Of a stretch of DNA of 64,000 nt, positions 35,963 to 45,393 are shown piece after piece (position 1 is the first letter of the stretch; each line of letters opens with the position of its first letter). Both the position numbers and the translations under genes were made by a program. This stretch comes from Pseudomonas fluorescens. GTDB taxonomy: Bacteria; Pseudomonadota; Gammaproteobacteria; Pseudomonadales; Pseudomonadaceae. Location of the stretch: assembly GCF_000802965.1 (NCBI RefSeq), contig NZ_JSAK01000003.1:1-64000 (forward strand), written 5' to 3'. Below the pieces are notes generated by a model that worked only from the letters and a program-made list of their open reading frames with translations, was not told where the DNA came from and did no database searches.

Positions 35963-36815
35963 AAGGGTCTTTTTCCAGGAATCCCTGGCTCCCGTGCAGT
36001 CGCATCAGTTGTGCGGCCAAGCCGCTGATCGGTGTTGCCGATCCTTGTTCGCGGGAAAACTTCACCGCTGTATCCAGATCCTTGAGCAAGGTTCGCACGT
36101 GCCACTTGACCGGTTCGAAACGGCTCTCGGCCATTTGCGGGGCGAGGATCTGCAAGGGTTTTGAATCGGCAAAACCTCCGGCCAGCGCCTCGGCGATCAG
36201 GCTTGCGTCGACTCCGGATCGCTCCGCCAGCGCCACCACTTCGGCAATCACCAGTGCATTGCAGGCGACGATCATCTGATTGCACGCCTTGGTCACCTGA
36301 CCGGCGCCGACAGCGCCCATGTGGGTCACTCGCTGCCCAAGGCTCAACAAAACCGGTTTGACCCGCTCAAGATCCGTCGCAGTACCACCGACCATGATTG
36401 CCAGGCTGCCAGCCTCGGCGCCGACCACGCCGCCGGAAACCGGTGCATCCAGCCAGCCCATGCCTGATTTGCTGACAAGCTCTGCTGCCATTTCCCGCGT
36501 CGCAGTAGGCTCCAGGCTGGAAAAATCCACCAGCAACTGACCACTTTTCGCACCGCTGACAATGCCCGCCTTGCCGAAAACCACCTCACGAACCACCGCC
36601 GTGTCGGCCAGACACAACATCACCACATCGGCGTTCTGGCACAACTCGGCCGGTGTGGCGACCTGCCGTGCACCGGCATCCACCAGTGGCGCGCATTTGT
36701 CCGGGTTACGGTTCCACACCGTCAGCGGATAACCCGCCGCGAGCAAACGCCGGCACATTGGCAAGCCCATCAGCCCGATTCCGGCGAACCCCAACGAAGG
36801 TAGCGTTGACATCAT
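35919..36815 (-). CDS. NAD(P)-dependent oxidoreductase, 3-hydroxyisobutyrate dehydrogenase family
   Basis: The 298-residue product has the Rossmann GFAGIGLMGLPMCRRLLAAGY (about residues 9-29), the substrate-binding DAPVSGGVVGAEAGSLAIMVGG (about 123-144), and the catalytic Lys in GQVTKACNQMIVACN (about 172-186). This family includes 3-hydroxyisobutyrate dehydrogenase, tartronate semialdehyde reductase and glyoxylate reductases; the substrate cannot be told. AGGAGG lies before two adjacent ATGs (36815 and 36812); either may be used. It is a lone gene whose 3' end overlaps mucR. Confidence 0.85.
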   Translation of the reverse strand: MMSTLPSLGFAGIGLMGLPMCRRLLAAGYPLTVWNRNPDKCAPLVDAGARQVATPAELCQNADVVMLCLADTAVVREVVFGKAGIVSGAKSGQLLVDFSSLEPTATREMAAELVSKSGMGWLDAPVSGGVVGAEAGSLAIMVGGTATDLERVKPVLLSLGQRVTHMGAVGAGQVTKACNQMIVACNALVIAEVVALAERSGVDASLIAEALAGGFADSKPLQILAPQMAESRFEPVKWHVRTLLKDLDTAVKFSREQGSATPISGLAAQLMRLHGSQGFLEKDPSTLVQMYREPDSMA

Positions 36816-37013
36816 TTGGCCTCCTTTTGATTAAAGATCGCTGAATAGTGGCCGATTCATCATGACTTAGGAAAGGATTCCCCCGAGCGACGTTCAGGCC
36901 AAAGTGCTGACGCTCGGGACAAATACGCGCTGCTAAAAGACGCGATTTCTCATTCCGTGACGGTTCGACGACTGCATGTCGGCCAACCAACCAGCCCAGG
37001 TACATGGCGAACA

Positions 37014-39221
37014 ATGACTTCTAAAAATAACCCGGCGACTGCGGTACCCGACCTGACTTTGAGCCCTGCGGCCAACAGCCCTGCCCTGACACCGTCGAAG
37101 CCATTGCCCCCGTCACGCCCGCTGGCGACCCAGCAATACCTGTATTTCACCGAAACCAACACCGACCGCATCCTCGATAACCTCGACGGCCTGCGTGACA
37201 TGGTATTTCCGCGCCCACCGCATCTGGACGGCGACAACGAGCAGCATAACGATCAGGAATTCCCGTCGGTGTGCCTGATCGGTCTCGGCCGCTGCGGTTC
37301 GAACATCGCACTGGATGTCGCGGAGCTGGTGTACAACGCCCGCAAGTTCTACCTCAACGAATTCAACAACGAAGATCGCCTGTCGCCGGACAAACGCTAC
37401 GCCGAAAAGGGCTACAGCCCGGCGCAATGGATTCGCAACAACCTGCGTCTGGGGCAGAACAAGGCCACCAAACCGGTGTTTCTGGTCGAGCCACTGGTGA
37501 TGCTCGGCGACCTGGACAAAGACATCGCCGGTCGCATCCGCTTCTCGCGCAAGGGCGAAAAGAGCGGCTTCCTGCGCGACTACAGCAAAATGAAAATCAT
37601 GGACTTGTCGGAAGTCCACGCCGGTGGCGCCGGTAACGCGCCGATCCTCGGCCAGTACCTGGCGAAGATCATCCTGAACAAGGACACCCAGCGTTTCTCC
37701 AGCCCTGACTGGAAGATGATCCACTCGTACCTGATCGACAGCTGCGGCATCAAGGCCAACCAATCCCGCCTGTATTTCTCGATCTTCAGTGCCGGCGGCG
37801 GTACCGGTTCGGGCATGGCTTCCGAGTTCGGCCTGGCCCAGCAGCACTCGTACATGAACAAGACGTTCGACACCAAGCCGATGGACGAGCACGACAGCAA
37901 AAGCGGCCACTCCTTCGTTTTCGAGCCGATCTTCACCAGCGGCATCTGCGTGCTGCCGAACATTTCCGATCATCGCAGTGAAATGTCCGAAGCGCTGCAC
38001 ATCAACGCCGGTCGCCTGTTGTGCAAATACCTGTCGGAGGAGTGGGACTTCTCCTACAACTTCGCCAATGAAGACAGCAGCGAAGCCAGCGTCATGGGCC
38101 GTATCCGCCCATGGAACGCGATGATGCTGATCTCCAACGACATCATGCGTTACGCCGAAGAGAGCGATGACGGCAACATCCAGAACATTGATGTCAATGC
38201 GATGGAGAAGCACGCCAACCAATACATCTCGCAGCAGATCTTCAACATTCTGACAGCGCAAGCGGTCACGACTGACTACGACCAGAACTATTTCCGTCGT
38301 GCCGGCATCGACATCGGCGAAACCATTCGCCTGGATGCCAACGACCTGTTCATGAGTCTGGCCGGCCCGGTGGCGATTGCCTACGCTGAATCCGTCGTAC
38401 CGGAAACCCCGCCGCCGAGCAGCGACAAGTTCAAGGTGTTCGAAAAAGAGCCGCAGCGCCTGAACATCGACGACCTGTTCTTCCGCTCCATCGACCTGCC
38501 GCACTTCAACAAAGTCACTCAGGCCATCGAAGGCATCAGCCTGCTGCCGATCGAATCCAAGCGCTATCGCGCATCGCTGGAGCAGTACAAGAATTCTGGC
38601 TATGACGCGGCAGCCCTGCACGACCTGCACTTCTTCAAGAACTGCTCGTCGGTGGTGTCGATCGTTTCGCTGCCGAAGGACTACAAACTGTCCTATATGG
38701 ACCTGAACCGGTTGAAGACGCACCTCAACAACCTCTTCCCCAACACCACGCTCAAGCGTTATGCGCTGGTGATCGGCGCCTCGGCCAACCTGTCGCTGAC
38801 CACCCTGATCGCCAAGAGCCCGTGCCTGTCCGACGATTTCCTGACGCTGATCGTAGCTTTCATCAAGCGTTGCTTCGCGCGCAGCCCGTACCGTTTCGAC
38901 GAGACCCTGGACAACTCGATGCTGGACTTCATCATCAATGAAGAATTCGACGAAGACCGCATTGACGACTTGCTCAACGAATTCGAGAACCCGGCGAAGA
39001 TTCTCGATACCAACTGGTACGCGATCAAACCGATGTACGAGAAGAAGTACCGCGAGCTGATCAACGACAAAGACAAGTTCGTCTCGATCAACGACATCCG
39101 CCTGTCCCGGGATTGCGTGAAGAAAGCGATCAAGTACCTGCGTGAGATCTACCGTCATCGCATCGGCAAGACCAAGGTTATTTCGCTGAATAACCATACG
39201 GGCAAGACTTTCTCGGTCTGA
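37014..39221 (+). CDS. Tubulin/FtsZ-superfamily protein of unknown role (Tubulin_2-like)
   Basis: The 735-residue product has tubulin nucleotide-binding motifs on a divergent background: T1-like GLGRCGSN (90-97), T3-like AGGAGNAPILG (203-213), T4 signature SAGGGTGSG (259-267), a strand and T6-like MLISNDIM (371-378, compare LITIPND in FtsZ) and a T7-like LDANDLF (440-446) placing Asp441 and Asp444 where FtsZ has its catalytic DxxD. It is not the division FtsZ: it is twice as long and lacks the acidic C-terminal peptide. A 45-residue Pro/Ala-rich head precedes the fold, and about 290 residues follow T7. I start at ATG 37014; a GTG at 36957 is in frame. The best domain guess is Pfam Tubulin_2. 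It is a single gene; no partner is adjacent. Confidence 0.75.
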   Translation: MTSKNNPATAVPDLTLSPAANSPALTPSKPLPPSRPLATQQYLYFTETNTDRILDNLDGLRDMVFPRPPHLDGDNEQHNDQEFPSVCLIGLGRCGSNIALDVAELVYNARKFYLNEFNNEDRLSPDKRYAEKGYSPAQWIRNNLRLGQNKATKPVFLVEPLVMLGDLDKDIAGRIRFSRKGEKSGFLRDYSKMKIMDLSEVHAGGAGNAPILGQYLAKIILNKDTQRFSSPDWKMIHSYLIDSCGIKANQSRLYFSIFSAGGGTGSGMASEFGLAQQHSYMNKTFDTKPMDEHDSKSGHSFVFEPIFTSGICVLPNISDHRSEMSEALHINAGRLLCKYLSEEWDFSYNFANEDSSEASVMGRIRPWNAMMLISNDIMRYAEESDDGNIQNIDVNAMEKHANQYISQQIFNILTAQAVTTDYDQNYFRRAGIDIGETIRLDANDLFMSLAGPVAIAYAESVVPETPPPSSDKFKVFEKEPQRLNIDDLFFRSIDLPHFNKVTQAIEGISLLPIESKRYRASLEQYKNSGYDAAALHDLHFFKNCSSVVSIVSLPKDYKLSYMDLNRLKTHLNNLFPNTTLKRYALVIGASANLSLTTLIAKSPCLSDDFLTLIVAFIKRCFARSPYRFDETLDNSMLDFIINEEFDEDRIDDLLNEFENPAKILDTNWYAIKPMYEKKYRELINDKDKFVSINDIRLSRDCVKKAIKYLREIYRHRIGKTKVISLNNHTGKTFSV

Positions 39222-39242
39222 TCCAGAACCGAGTTGCCCCAG

Positions 39243-39335
39243 TCGCTGGCAAGCCAGCTCCCACAGGTTCGTGGCGTACACATTATTCGTGAACGTTCCG
39301 GGGCATTGTGGGGCCTGGCTTGCCACCGATGAGGC
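39243..39335. repeat. Degenerate inverted REP pair
   Basis: TCGCTGGCAAGCCAGCTCCC forms the first arm; the second, GTGGGGCCTGGCTTGCCACC, has lost exact symmetry. It lies between the tubulin-like gene and the DUF2288 gene. Confidence 0.75.
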
Positions 39336-39530
39336 TCTGAAATTCACTGAAGATTTCAGCCGATCCAACATCCAGAAACAATTGAGCAGCCCTCACGCAG
39401 CTCTCTCAACTGTTCCCGTTACGTTTACGTCACCGTGAGGCTGTGGCCTTTCTCTACGGCAACGTGCCATCACGCTACTCGGCTACACACTTTCCACCGA
39501 CAAACCTGCGCACCAATTAGGTGCTACCAA
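39336..39530. other. Intergenic region with one hairpin
   Basis: CCTCACG (39391-39397) pairs with CGTGAGG (39434-39440) around a 36-base loop. No ORF is supported. It is between convergent genes, so a stabilising 3' structure is the likeliest role. Confidence 0.35.
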
Positions 39531-39836
39531 TCAAGCTTGCGCTCTTTCCTGGATCATAATCCACGGCGAAACCACCACCGCCCACAACTCTGGATCGCGT
39601 TCGAAGAGATCCAGCGCCCGCGTTTCAGAGAGCTTGGCGACTGTGTCGGCGGCCAGCCAGGCGGCCACTTTCTCGCTGTCATCCGTGGCTATGGCTTCAG
39701 CCGCAGCGATCAAATCCAGACCAGGATCGACCCACAATAGGGCACCCTTGGCAAAGAACGGCTCCAGCTCTTTCCAGGTAATAGATGCGGTTTCACCAAG
39801 CAGCTTGGCATAGAGGGTGCTAGGTTCTTGATTCAT
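39531..39836 (-). CDS. DUF2288 domain-containing protein
   Basis: The 101-residue product starts MNQEPSTLYAKLLGETASIT and carries the DUF2288 pattern: WKELEPFFAKGALLWVDPGLDLI (about residues 21-43), a helix with VAAWLAADTVAKLSE and a final DPELWAVVVSPWIMIQER. It is a small soluble protein of unknown function, conserved in gamma-proteobacteria and cyanobacteria. It is divergent from braC across 349 bases. Confidence 0.85.
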   Translation of the reverse strand: MNQEPSTLYAKLLGETASITWKELEPFFAKGALLWVDPGLDLIAAAEAIATDDSEKVAAWLAADTVAKLSETRALDLFERDPELWAVVVSPWIMIQERAQA

Positions 39837-40185
39837 GGGTCCTGTCCGAAAAGAAATCGACGCAATGATAACGTTGGTGGTCTGGCAGAAAAACCCGGAT
39901 GCAATTTGTATAACTGAACGAAAAGAGCAGGAAAGCCAAGGAATGCACGGAATCTGGCTATAAGCCCGTCAAAGCCCCGCCGCAATTCTGTCTTTTTCAT
40001 TCAAAAACGCGACACCCCCAAGTTTTGCCCCCCGGCGCCAGCTTCCCAGGCTGACAATCGGCGCTCTACACTGTACCGGTACAGTTGCCGAGGGGCTTTT
40101 CCGGGGATGTCGTCGATATCTGACCCGGTTCTGCCGCCCTGAGGCGCCAGGACTATAAAAACTACAACAGTAAGAGTGGAGCACT
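39837..40185 (+). other. Promoter region of braC
   Basis: The 349-base gap between the divergent DUF2288 gene and braC has no supported ORF. The main feature is the palindrome at 40070-40085. The last 40 bases contain AGAGTGGAGC before the braC ATG. Confidence 0.45.
40070..40085. promoter_or_regulatory. Perfect 16-bp palindrome upstream of braC
   Basis: ACTGTACCGGTACAGT reads the same on both strands and is about 100 bases before the braC ATG. It has the symmetry of a homodimeric repressor or activator site. The protein that binds it is unknown. Confidence 0.5.
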
Positions 40186-41313
40186 ATGACTAAGGCTACT
40201 AAGCAGATTTCCAAACTGTTTGCCGCTATGGTTCTGGCCGGGGTTGCCAGCCATTCGTTCGCAGCTGACACCATCAAGATCGGCATCGCCGGCCCTAAAA
40301 CCGGTCCTGTAGCCCAATACGGCGACATGCAGTTCAGCGGCGCCAAAATGGCCATTGAACAGATCAACGCCAAAGGCGGCGTAGACGGCAAGAAGCTCGA
40401 AGCCGTTGAATACGATGACGCCTGTGATCCAAAACAAGCGGTAGCGGTCGCGAACAAAGTCGTCAACGACGGCGTCAAGTTCGTCGTTGGCCACCTGTGC
40501 TCCAGCTCCACCCAACCGGCTTCGGACATCTACGAAGACGAAGGCGTGATCATGATCACCCCGGCTGCCACCAGCCCGGACATCACCGCCCGTGGTTACA
40601 AAATGGTGTTCCGCACCATCGGTCTGGACAGCGCCCAGGGCCCTGCCGCCGGTAACTACATTGCCGACTTCGTAAAACCGAAAATCGTTGCTGTCCTGCA
40701 CGACAAACAGCAATACGGTGAAGGCATCGCCACCGCCGTGAAACAGACTCTCGAGAAGAAAGGCGTCAAGGTTGCCGTGTTCGAAGGCATCAACGCCGGA
40801 GACAAAGACTTCTCGTCGATGATCTCCAAACTCAAGCAAGCCAACGTCGACTTCGTCTACTACGGCGGCTACCACCCGGAGCTGGGTCTGATCCTGCGTC
40901 AATCCCAGGAAAAAGGCCTGAAAGCCAAGTTCATGGGTCCGGAAGGCGTGGGTAACGACTCCATTTCGCAGATCGCCAAAGACGCTTCCGAAGGCCTGCT
41001 GGTGACCCTGCCGAAGTCCTTCGACCAGGATCCGGCCAACGTTGCCCTGGCTGATGCGTTCAAAGCCAAGAAAGAAGATCCAAGCGGTCCGTTCGTGTTC
41101 CCGGCTTACTCGGCTGTGACCGTGATCGCCGACGGCATCAAGGCTGCCAAGTCCGAAGACACTGCCAAAGTGGCTGCAGAAATCCACAAAGGCACCTTCA
41201 AGACCCCTACCGGCGACCTGAGCTTCGACGACAAGGGCGACCTGAAAGACTTCAAATTTGTGGTTTACGAGTGGCACTTCGGCAAACCAAAAACTGAAGC
41301 CAAGCCTCAGTAA
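40186..41313 (+). CDS. braC: Branched-chain amino acid ABC transporter, periplasmic binding protein BraC
   Basis: The 375-residue product binds Leu, Ile, Val (and Ala/Thr in P. aeruginosa) in the periplasm. A signal peptide ends at about residue 26 (SHSFA), followed by the mature start ADTIKIGIAGPKTGPVAQYG. The type I binding fold signatures VVGHLCSSSTQPASDIYEDE with a disulphide-capable Cys pair (CDPK and HLCS) are present. Strong GGAG before the ATG. A terminator and 180 bases separate it from braD, which fits much higher expression of the binding protein than of the permease. Confidence 0.95.
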   Translation: MTKATKQISKLFAAMVLAGVASHSFAADTIKIGIAGPKTGPVAQYGDMQFSGAKMAIEQINAKGGVDGKKLEAVEYDDACDPKQAVAVANKVVNDGVKFVVGHLCSSSTQPASDIYEDEGVIMITPAATSPDITARGYKMVFRTIGLDSAQGPAAGNYIADFVKPKIVAVLHDKQQYGEGIATAVKQTLEKKGVKVAVFEGINAGDKDFSSMISKLKQANVDFVYYGGYHPELGLILRQSQEKGLKAKFMGPEGVGNDSISQIAKDASEGLLVTLPKSFDQDPANVALADAFKAKKEDPSGPFVFPAYSAVTVIADGIKAAKSEDTAKVAAEIHKGTFKTPTGDLSFDDKGDLKDFKFVVYEWHFGKPKTEAKPQ

Positions 41314-41337
41314 GGCTTTGCCTGACTGACTGCCAAT

Positions 41338-41368
41338 AAAGCCCACGGCGTGCCGTGGGCTTTGTTTT
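41338..41368 (+). terminator. Terminator/attenuator between braC and braD
   Basis: AAAGCCCACGG pairs with CCGTGGGCTTT around CGTG, then TGTTTT. Because braD-G follow on the same strand, it probably works as a partial terminator that sets the BraC:permease ratio. Confidence 0.88.
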
Positions 41369-41545
41369 ACGAACGTATTGGGCCGCGCTGGCGTGATCCG
41401 CTAGTCTCCCCACCTGAAAATCTCAAAACCGTCATCAGCGGTTCGCTGGCAAACCTCGAATTCGAAGTGGATGCAGATCCACGGGGCTCGAGCGGGAAAA
41501 TGACTCCACCAGTGAAATGCGTATCAGGTTTTTAGGAGCGCTGTA

Positions 41546-42469
41546 ATGCCTGACATCTATCACTTCTTCCAACAGCTGGTTAATGGTCTGACCATTGGCA
41601 GCACGTATGCCCTGATCGCCATCGGCTATACGATGGTTTACGGCATCATTGGAATGATCAACTTCGCCCACGGCGAGGTGTACATGATCGGCTCCTACGT
41701 GGCGTTCATCGCCATCGCCGGGCTGGCCATGCTGGGACTCGACAGTGTTCCATTGTTGATGACCGCCGCTTTCCTCGCGACCATCGTCGTGACCAGTGCC
41801 TACGGCTACAGCATCGAACGGATCGCCTACCGCCCCCTGCGCGGCAGCAACCGTCTGATTCCGCTGATCTCCGCCATCGGCATGTCGATCTTCCTGCAGA
41901 ACACGGTTCTGCTGGCGCAAGACTCCAAGGACAAATCCATCCCCAACCTGATTCCGGGCAACATTGCATTCGGGCCAGGTGGCGCACAAGAAGTGCTGAT
42001 TTCCTACATGCAAATCGTGGTGTTCGTGGTGACCCTGGTCGCCATGCTCGGTCTGACGCTGTTCATCTCCCGCTCTCGCCTGGGTCGCGCCTGCCGCGCC
42101 TGCGCCGAAGACATCAAGATGGCCAACCTGCTGGGTATCAACACCAACAACATCATCGCCCTGACCTTCGTCATCGGTGCCGCCCTGGCGGCCATCGCCG
42201 CTGTGCTGCTGAGCATGCAATACGGCGTTATCAACCCGAACGCCGGTTTCCTCGTCGGCCTCAAGGCCTTCACCGCAGCGGTACTGGGCGGTATCGGCAG
42301 TATTCCGGGCGCCATGCTTGGCGGTCTGGTGCTGGGCGTAGCTGAAGCCTTCGGTGCCGATATCTTCGGCGACCAGTACAAGGACGTCGTGGCTTTCGGT
42401 CTCTTGGTTTTGGTGTTGTTGTTCCGGCCAACCGGCCTGCTGGGCCGCCCGGAGGTTGAGAAAGTATGA
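41546..42469 (+). CDS. braD: Branched-chain amino acid ABC permease BraD (LivH)
   Basis: The 307-residue integral membrane permease has about eight helices. The family segments [36 protein letters not shown] near the N-terminus and the cytoplasmic coupling loop around [23 protein letters not shown] (about 177-199) are clear. AGGAG precedes the ATG. Its stop overlaps the braE ATG (ATGA), so translation is coupled. Confidence 0.95.
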   Translation: MPDIYHFFQQLVNGLTIGSTYALIAIGYTMVYGIIGMINFAHGEVYMIGSYVAFIAIAGLAMLGLDSVPLLMTAAFLATIVVTSAYGYSIERIAYRPLRGSNRLIPLISAIGMSIFLQNTVLLAQDSKDKSIPNLIPGNIAFGPGGAQEVLISYMQIVVFVVTLVAMLGLTLFISRSRLGRACRACAEDIKMANLLGINTNNIIALTFVIGAALAAIAAVLLSMQYGVINPNAGFLVGLKAFTAAVLGGIGSIPGAMLGGLVLGVAEAFGADIFGDQYKDVVAFGLLVLVLLFRPTGLLGRPEVEKV

Positions 42470-43722
42470 CTAGGAATCTTAAACAGGCGCTGTTCAGTGC
42501 CTTGCTGGTGTGGGCAGTTGCCTACCCGGTGCTCGGTCTGAAGCTGACCATCGTCGGCATCAACCTCGAAGTCCACGGCACCAGCACCGCCACGTTGATC
42601 ACCATCGCCGTCTGCTCGGTACTGATGTTCCTGCGCGTGCTGTTCGACCAGCAAATCAGTTCAGCCTGGCGCTCGTCGCCAGGCATGCCGCTGATTCCGG
42701 CCAAGGCCAGTAATTTCCTGACCCTGCCGACTACTCAGCGCTGGTTCATCATTGCCCTGATCGCCGGTGCGCTGGTCTGGCCGTTCTTCGGTTCTCGCGG
42801 CGCGGTGGACATCGCGACGCTGGTGCTGATCTACGTGATGCTCGGCCTCGGCCTGAACATCGTGGTCGGCCTGGCCGGCCTGCTCGACCTCGGCTACGTC
42901 GGTTTCTACGCCGTCGGCGCCTACAGCTATGCGCTGCTGTCGCACTACTTCGGTCTGAGCTTCTGGATCTGCCTGCCGATCGCCGGCCTGATGGCAGCCA
43001 CCTTCGGCTTCCTGCTCGGCTTCCCGGTGCTGCGTCTGCGCGGTGACTACCTGGCGATCGTGACCCTGGGCTTCGGTGAAATCATCCGTCTGTTCCTGCG
43101 CAACCTGACCGGCCTCACTGGCGGCCCGAACGGTATCAGCAACATCGAGAAGCCAACGTTCTTCGGCTTGACCTTCGAACGCAAGGCCGCGGAAGGGATG
43201 CAAACCTTCCACGAGTATTTCGGCCTGGAATACAACTCGATCAACAAGGTGATTTTCCTCTACCTGGTGGCATTGCTCCTGGCACTGGCGGCGCTGTTTG
43301 TGATCAACCGCCTGCTGCGCATGCCGTTGGGCCGGGCCTGGGAAGCCTTGCGTGAAGACGAGATCGCCTGCCGCGCCCTCGGCCTGAACCCGACCATCAT
43401 CAAACTCTCGGCTTTCACCCTGGGTGCCAGCTTCGCCGGTTTCGCCGGTAGCTTCTTCGCCGCCCGACAAGGCCTGATCACTCCCGAGTCTTTCACCTTT
43501 ATCGAATCGGCGATCATCCTCGCCATCGTCGTACTGGGTGGCATGGGCTCGCAACTGGGCGTGATCCTCGCGGCCGTGGTGATGATTCTGCTGCCGGAAA
43601 TGATGCGTGAGTTCAGTGAGTACCGCATGTTGATGTTCGGTGCCTTGATGGTACTGATGATGATCTGGCGCCCTCAGGGTCTGCTGCCCATGCAACGTCC
43701 TCACATGGAGCTGCGCAAATGA
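42466..43722 (+). CDS. braE: Branched-chain amino acid ABC permease BraE (LivM)
   Basis: The 418-residue permease has a LivM-type N-terminal extension of about 100 residues (two helices plus a loop), then [32 protein letters not shown] and the coupling loop [20 protein letters not shown] near residue 290. It heterodimerises with BraD. ATGA overlaps join it to braD upstream and braF downstream. Confidence 0.95.
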   Translation: MTRNLKQALFSALLVWAVAYPVLGLKLTIVGINLEVHGTSTATLITIAVCSVLMFLRVLFDQQISSAWRSSPGMPLIPAKASNFLTLPTTQRWFIIALIAGALVWPFFGSRGAVDIATLVLIYVMLGLGLNIVVGLAGLLDLGYVGFYAVGAYSYALLSHYFGLSFWICLPIAGLMAATFGFLLGFPVLRLRGDYLAIVTLGFGEIIRLFLRNLTGLTGGPNGISNIEKPTFFGLTFERKAAEGMQTFHEYFGLEYNSINKVIFLYLVALLLALAALFVINRLLRMPLGRAWEALREDEIACRALGLNPTIIKLSAFTLGASFAGFAGSFFAARQGLITPESFTFIESAIILAIVVLGGMGSQLGVILAAVVMILLPEMMREFSEYRMLMFGALMVLMMIWRPQGLLPMQRPHMELRK

Positions 43723-44486
43723 GCCGCGAGATCCTTAAAGTAGAAAACCTGAGCATGCGCTTCGGCGGCTTGCTGGCGGTCAACGGCGTAGCCTTGAGCG
43801 TGAAAGAGAAGCAGGTTGTGGCGCTGATCGGCCCTAACGGCGCCGGCAAGACCACCGTGTTCAACTGCCTGACCGGTTTCTATAAGCCGAGTGGCGGTAG
43901 CATCCTGCTGGACGGCGAGCCGATCGAAGGCCTGCCGGGCCACAAGATCGCCCTCAAAGGCGTGGTGCGTACCTTCCAGAACGTGCGGTTGTTCAAAGAC
44001 ATGACCGCGGTCGAGAACCTCTTGATCGCCCAGCACCGCCACCTGAACACCAACTTCCTGGCCGGCCTGTTCAAGACTCCGGGCTTCCGCAAAAGCGAAC
44101 GCGAGGCCATGGACTTCGCCGAGTACTGGCTGGAAAAGGTCAACCTGAAAGAGTTCGCCAACCGTCCGGCCGGCACCCTGGCCTACGGTCAGCAACGTCG
44201 CCTGGAAATCGCCCGTTGCATGATGACCCGCCCGCGGATCCTCATGCTCGACGAACCGGCCGCCGGCCTGAACCCGAAGGAAACCGAGGACCTGAAAGCG
44301 CTGATCAGCGTGTTGCGTGAAGAGCACAACGTTACTGTGTTGTTGATCGAACACGACATGAAACTGGTCATGAGCATTTCCGACCACATCGTCGTGATCA
44401 ACCAGGGCACCCCTCTGGCCGACGGTACGCCGGAACAGATCCGCGACAATCCTGAAGTGATCAAAGCCTACCTGGGGGAAGCGTAA
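43719..44486 (+). CDS. braF: Branched-chain amino acid ABC ATPase BraF (LivG)
   Basis: The 255-residue ATPase has Walker [10 protein letters not shown] (about residues 38-46), the LivG-type [20 protein letters not shown] block, a signature [15 protein letters not shown] (about 153-167; LSGGQ is altered to LAYGQ as usual in LivG), Walker [14 protein letters not shown] (about 174-186) and the switch His in [11 protein letters not shown]. It abuts braG with no gap. Confidence 0.96.
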   Translation: MSREILKVENLSMRFGGLLAVNGVALSVKEKQVVALIGPNGAGKTTVFNCLTGFYKPSGGSILLDGEPIEGLPGHKIALKGVVRTFQNVRLFKDMTAVENLLIAQHRHLNTNFLAGLFKTPGFRKSEREAMDFAEYWLEKVNLKEFANRPAGTLAYGQQRRLEIARCMMTRPRILMLDEPAAGLNPKETEDLKALISVLREEHNVTVLLIEHDMKLVMSISDHIVVINQGTPLADGTPEQIRDNPEVIKAYLGEA

Positions 44487-45188
44487 ATGCTGCAGTTCGA
44501 AAACGTTTCCACCTTCTACGGCAAGATCCAGGCCCTGCACAGCGTCAACGTCGAAGTCCGCCAGGGCGAAATCGTGACGCTGATCGGCGCCAACGGTGCC
44601 GGCAAGTCCACGCTGCTGATGACCCTGTGCGGTTCGCCGCGCGCCCACAGCGGCAGCATCCGCTACATGGGTGAGGAGCTGGTTGGCCAGGACTCCTCGC
44701 AGATCATGCGAAAAAGCATCGCGGTGGTGCCGGAAGGTCGTCGGGTGTTTTCCCGTCTGACCGTGGAAGAGAACCTGTCCATGGGCGGATTCTTCACGGC
44801 GAAGGGCGATTACCAGGAACAAATGGACAAGGTCCTCGGACTTTTCCCACGCCTGAAAGAACGCTTCAGCCAACGCGGCGGCACCATGTCCGGCGGCGAA
44901 CAGCAAATGCTCGCCATCGGCCGTGCGCTGATGAGCAAACCCAAGTTGCTGCTGCTCGACGAGCCGTCGCTGGGCCTGGCACCGATCATCATCCAGCAGA
45001 TCTTCGACATCATCGAACAGCTGCGCAAGGACGGTGTGACGGTGTTCCTGGTGGAGCAGAACGCCAACCAGGCGCTGAAAATCGCTGACCGGGCCTACGT
45101 TCTCGAGAACGGTCGGGTAGTGATGCAAGGCACGGGTGAAGCCCTGCTGACCGACCCGAAAGTGCGCGAGGCGTACCTCGGCGGCTAA
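44487..45188 (+). CDS. braG: Branched-chain amino acid ABC ATPase BraG (LivF)
   Basis: The 233-residue ATPase has Walker A GANGAGKSTLL (about residues 36-46), signature MSGGEQQMLAIGRALM (about 133-148), Walker B LLLDEPSLGLAP (about 155-166) and an ending VREAYLGG typical of LivF. It partners BraF and is the last gene of the operon before a strong terminator. Confidence 0.96.
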   Translation: MLQFENVSTFYGKIQALHSVNVEVRQGEIVTLIGANGAGKSTLLMTLCGSPRAHSGSIRYMGEELVGQDSSQIMRKSIAVVPEGRRVFSRLTVEENLSMGGFFTAKGDYQEQMDKVLGLFPRLKERFSQRGGTMSGGEQQMLAIGRALMSKPKLLLLDEPSLGLAPIIIQQIFDIIEQLRKDGVTVFLVEQNANQALKIADRAYVLENGRVVMQGTGEALLTDPKVREAYLGG

Positions 45189-45204
45189 GCCTTTGCGGCA
45201 AACA

Positions 45205-45230
45205 AAAAACGGCCTTCGGGCCGTTTTTTT
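45205..45230 (+). terminator. Rho-independent terminator after braG
   Basis: AAAACGGCC-TTCG-GGCCGTTTT with a UUCG tetraloop and T7 tail. Confidence 0.95.
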
Positions 45231-45261
45231 ATGCATGCCAGAAACGGCAATGAAACCTCCC

Positions 45262-45354
45262 TTGTAGGAGCCGGCTTGCTGGCGATGGCGGTGTATCAGC
45301 CAACATCCTTTTGAATGTAACACCGTGATCGCCAGCAAGCCGGCTCCTACAAGG
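45262..45354. repeat. Inverted REP pair (TTGTAGGAGCCGGCTTGCTGGCGATGG type)
   Basis: CTTGTAGGAGCCGGCTTGCT begins the left arm and AGCAAGCCGGCTCCTACAAG ends the right. It lies between the convergent braG and LysR genes. Confidence 0.92.
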
Positions 45355-45393
45355 GTGTGTGATCGTTCCCACGCATACAGTGGGAGCTATCGC

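Noticed and set aside
37113..39371. 752-codon open frame antisense to the tubulin-like gene
   Set aside because: The plus-strand frame has clear nucleotide-binding motifs; the antisense product shows the typical Val/Gln/Arg-rich shadow composition.
43701..45338. 545-codon open frame antisense to braF and braG
   Set aside because: The ABC ATPase motifs are on the plus strand, and this frame has no Shine-Dalgarno or recognisable domain.
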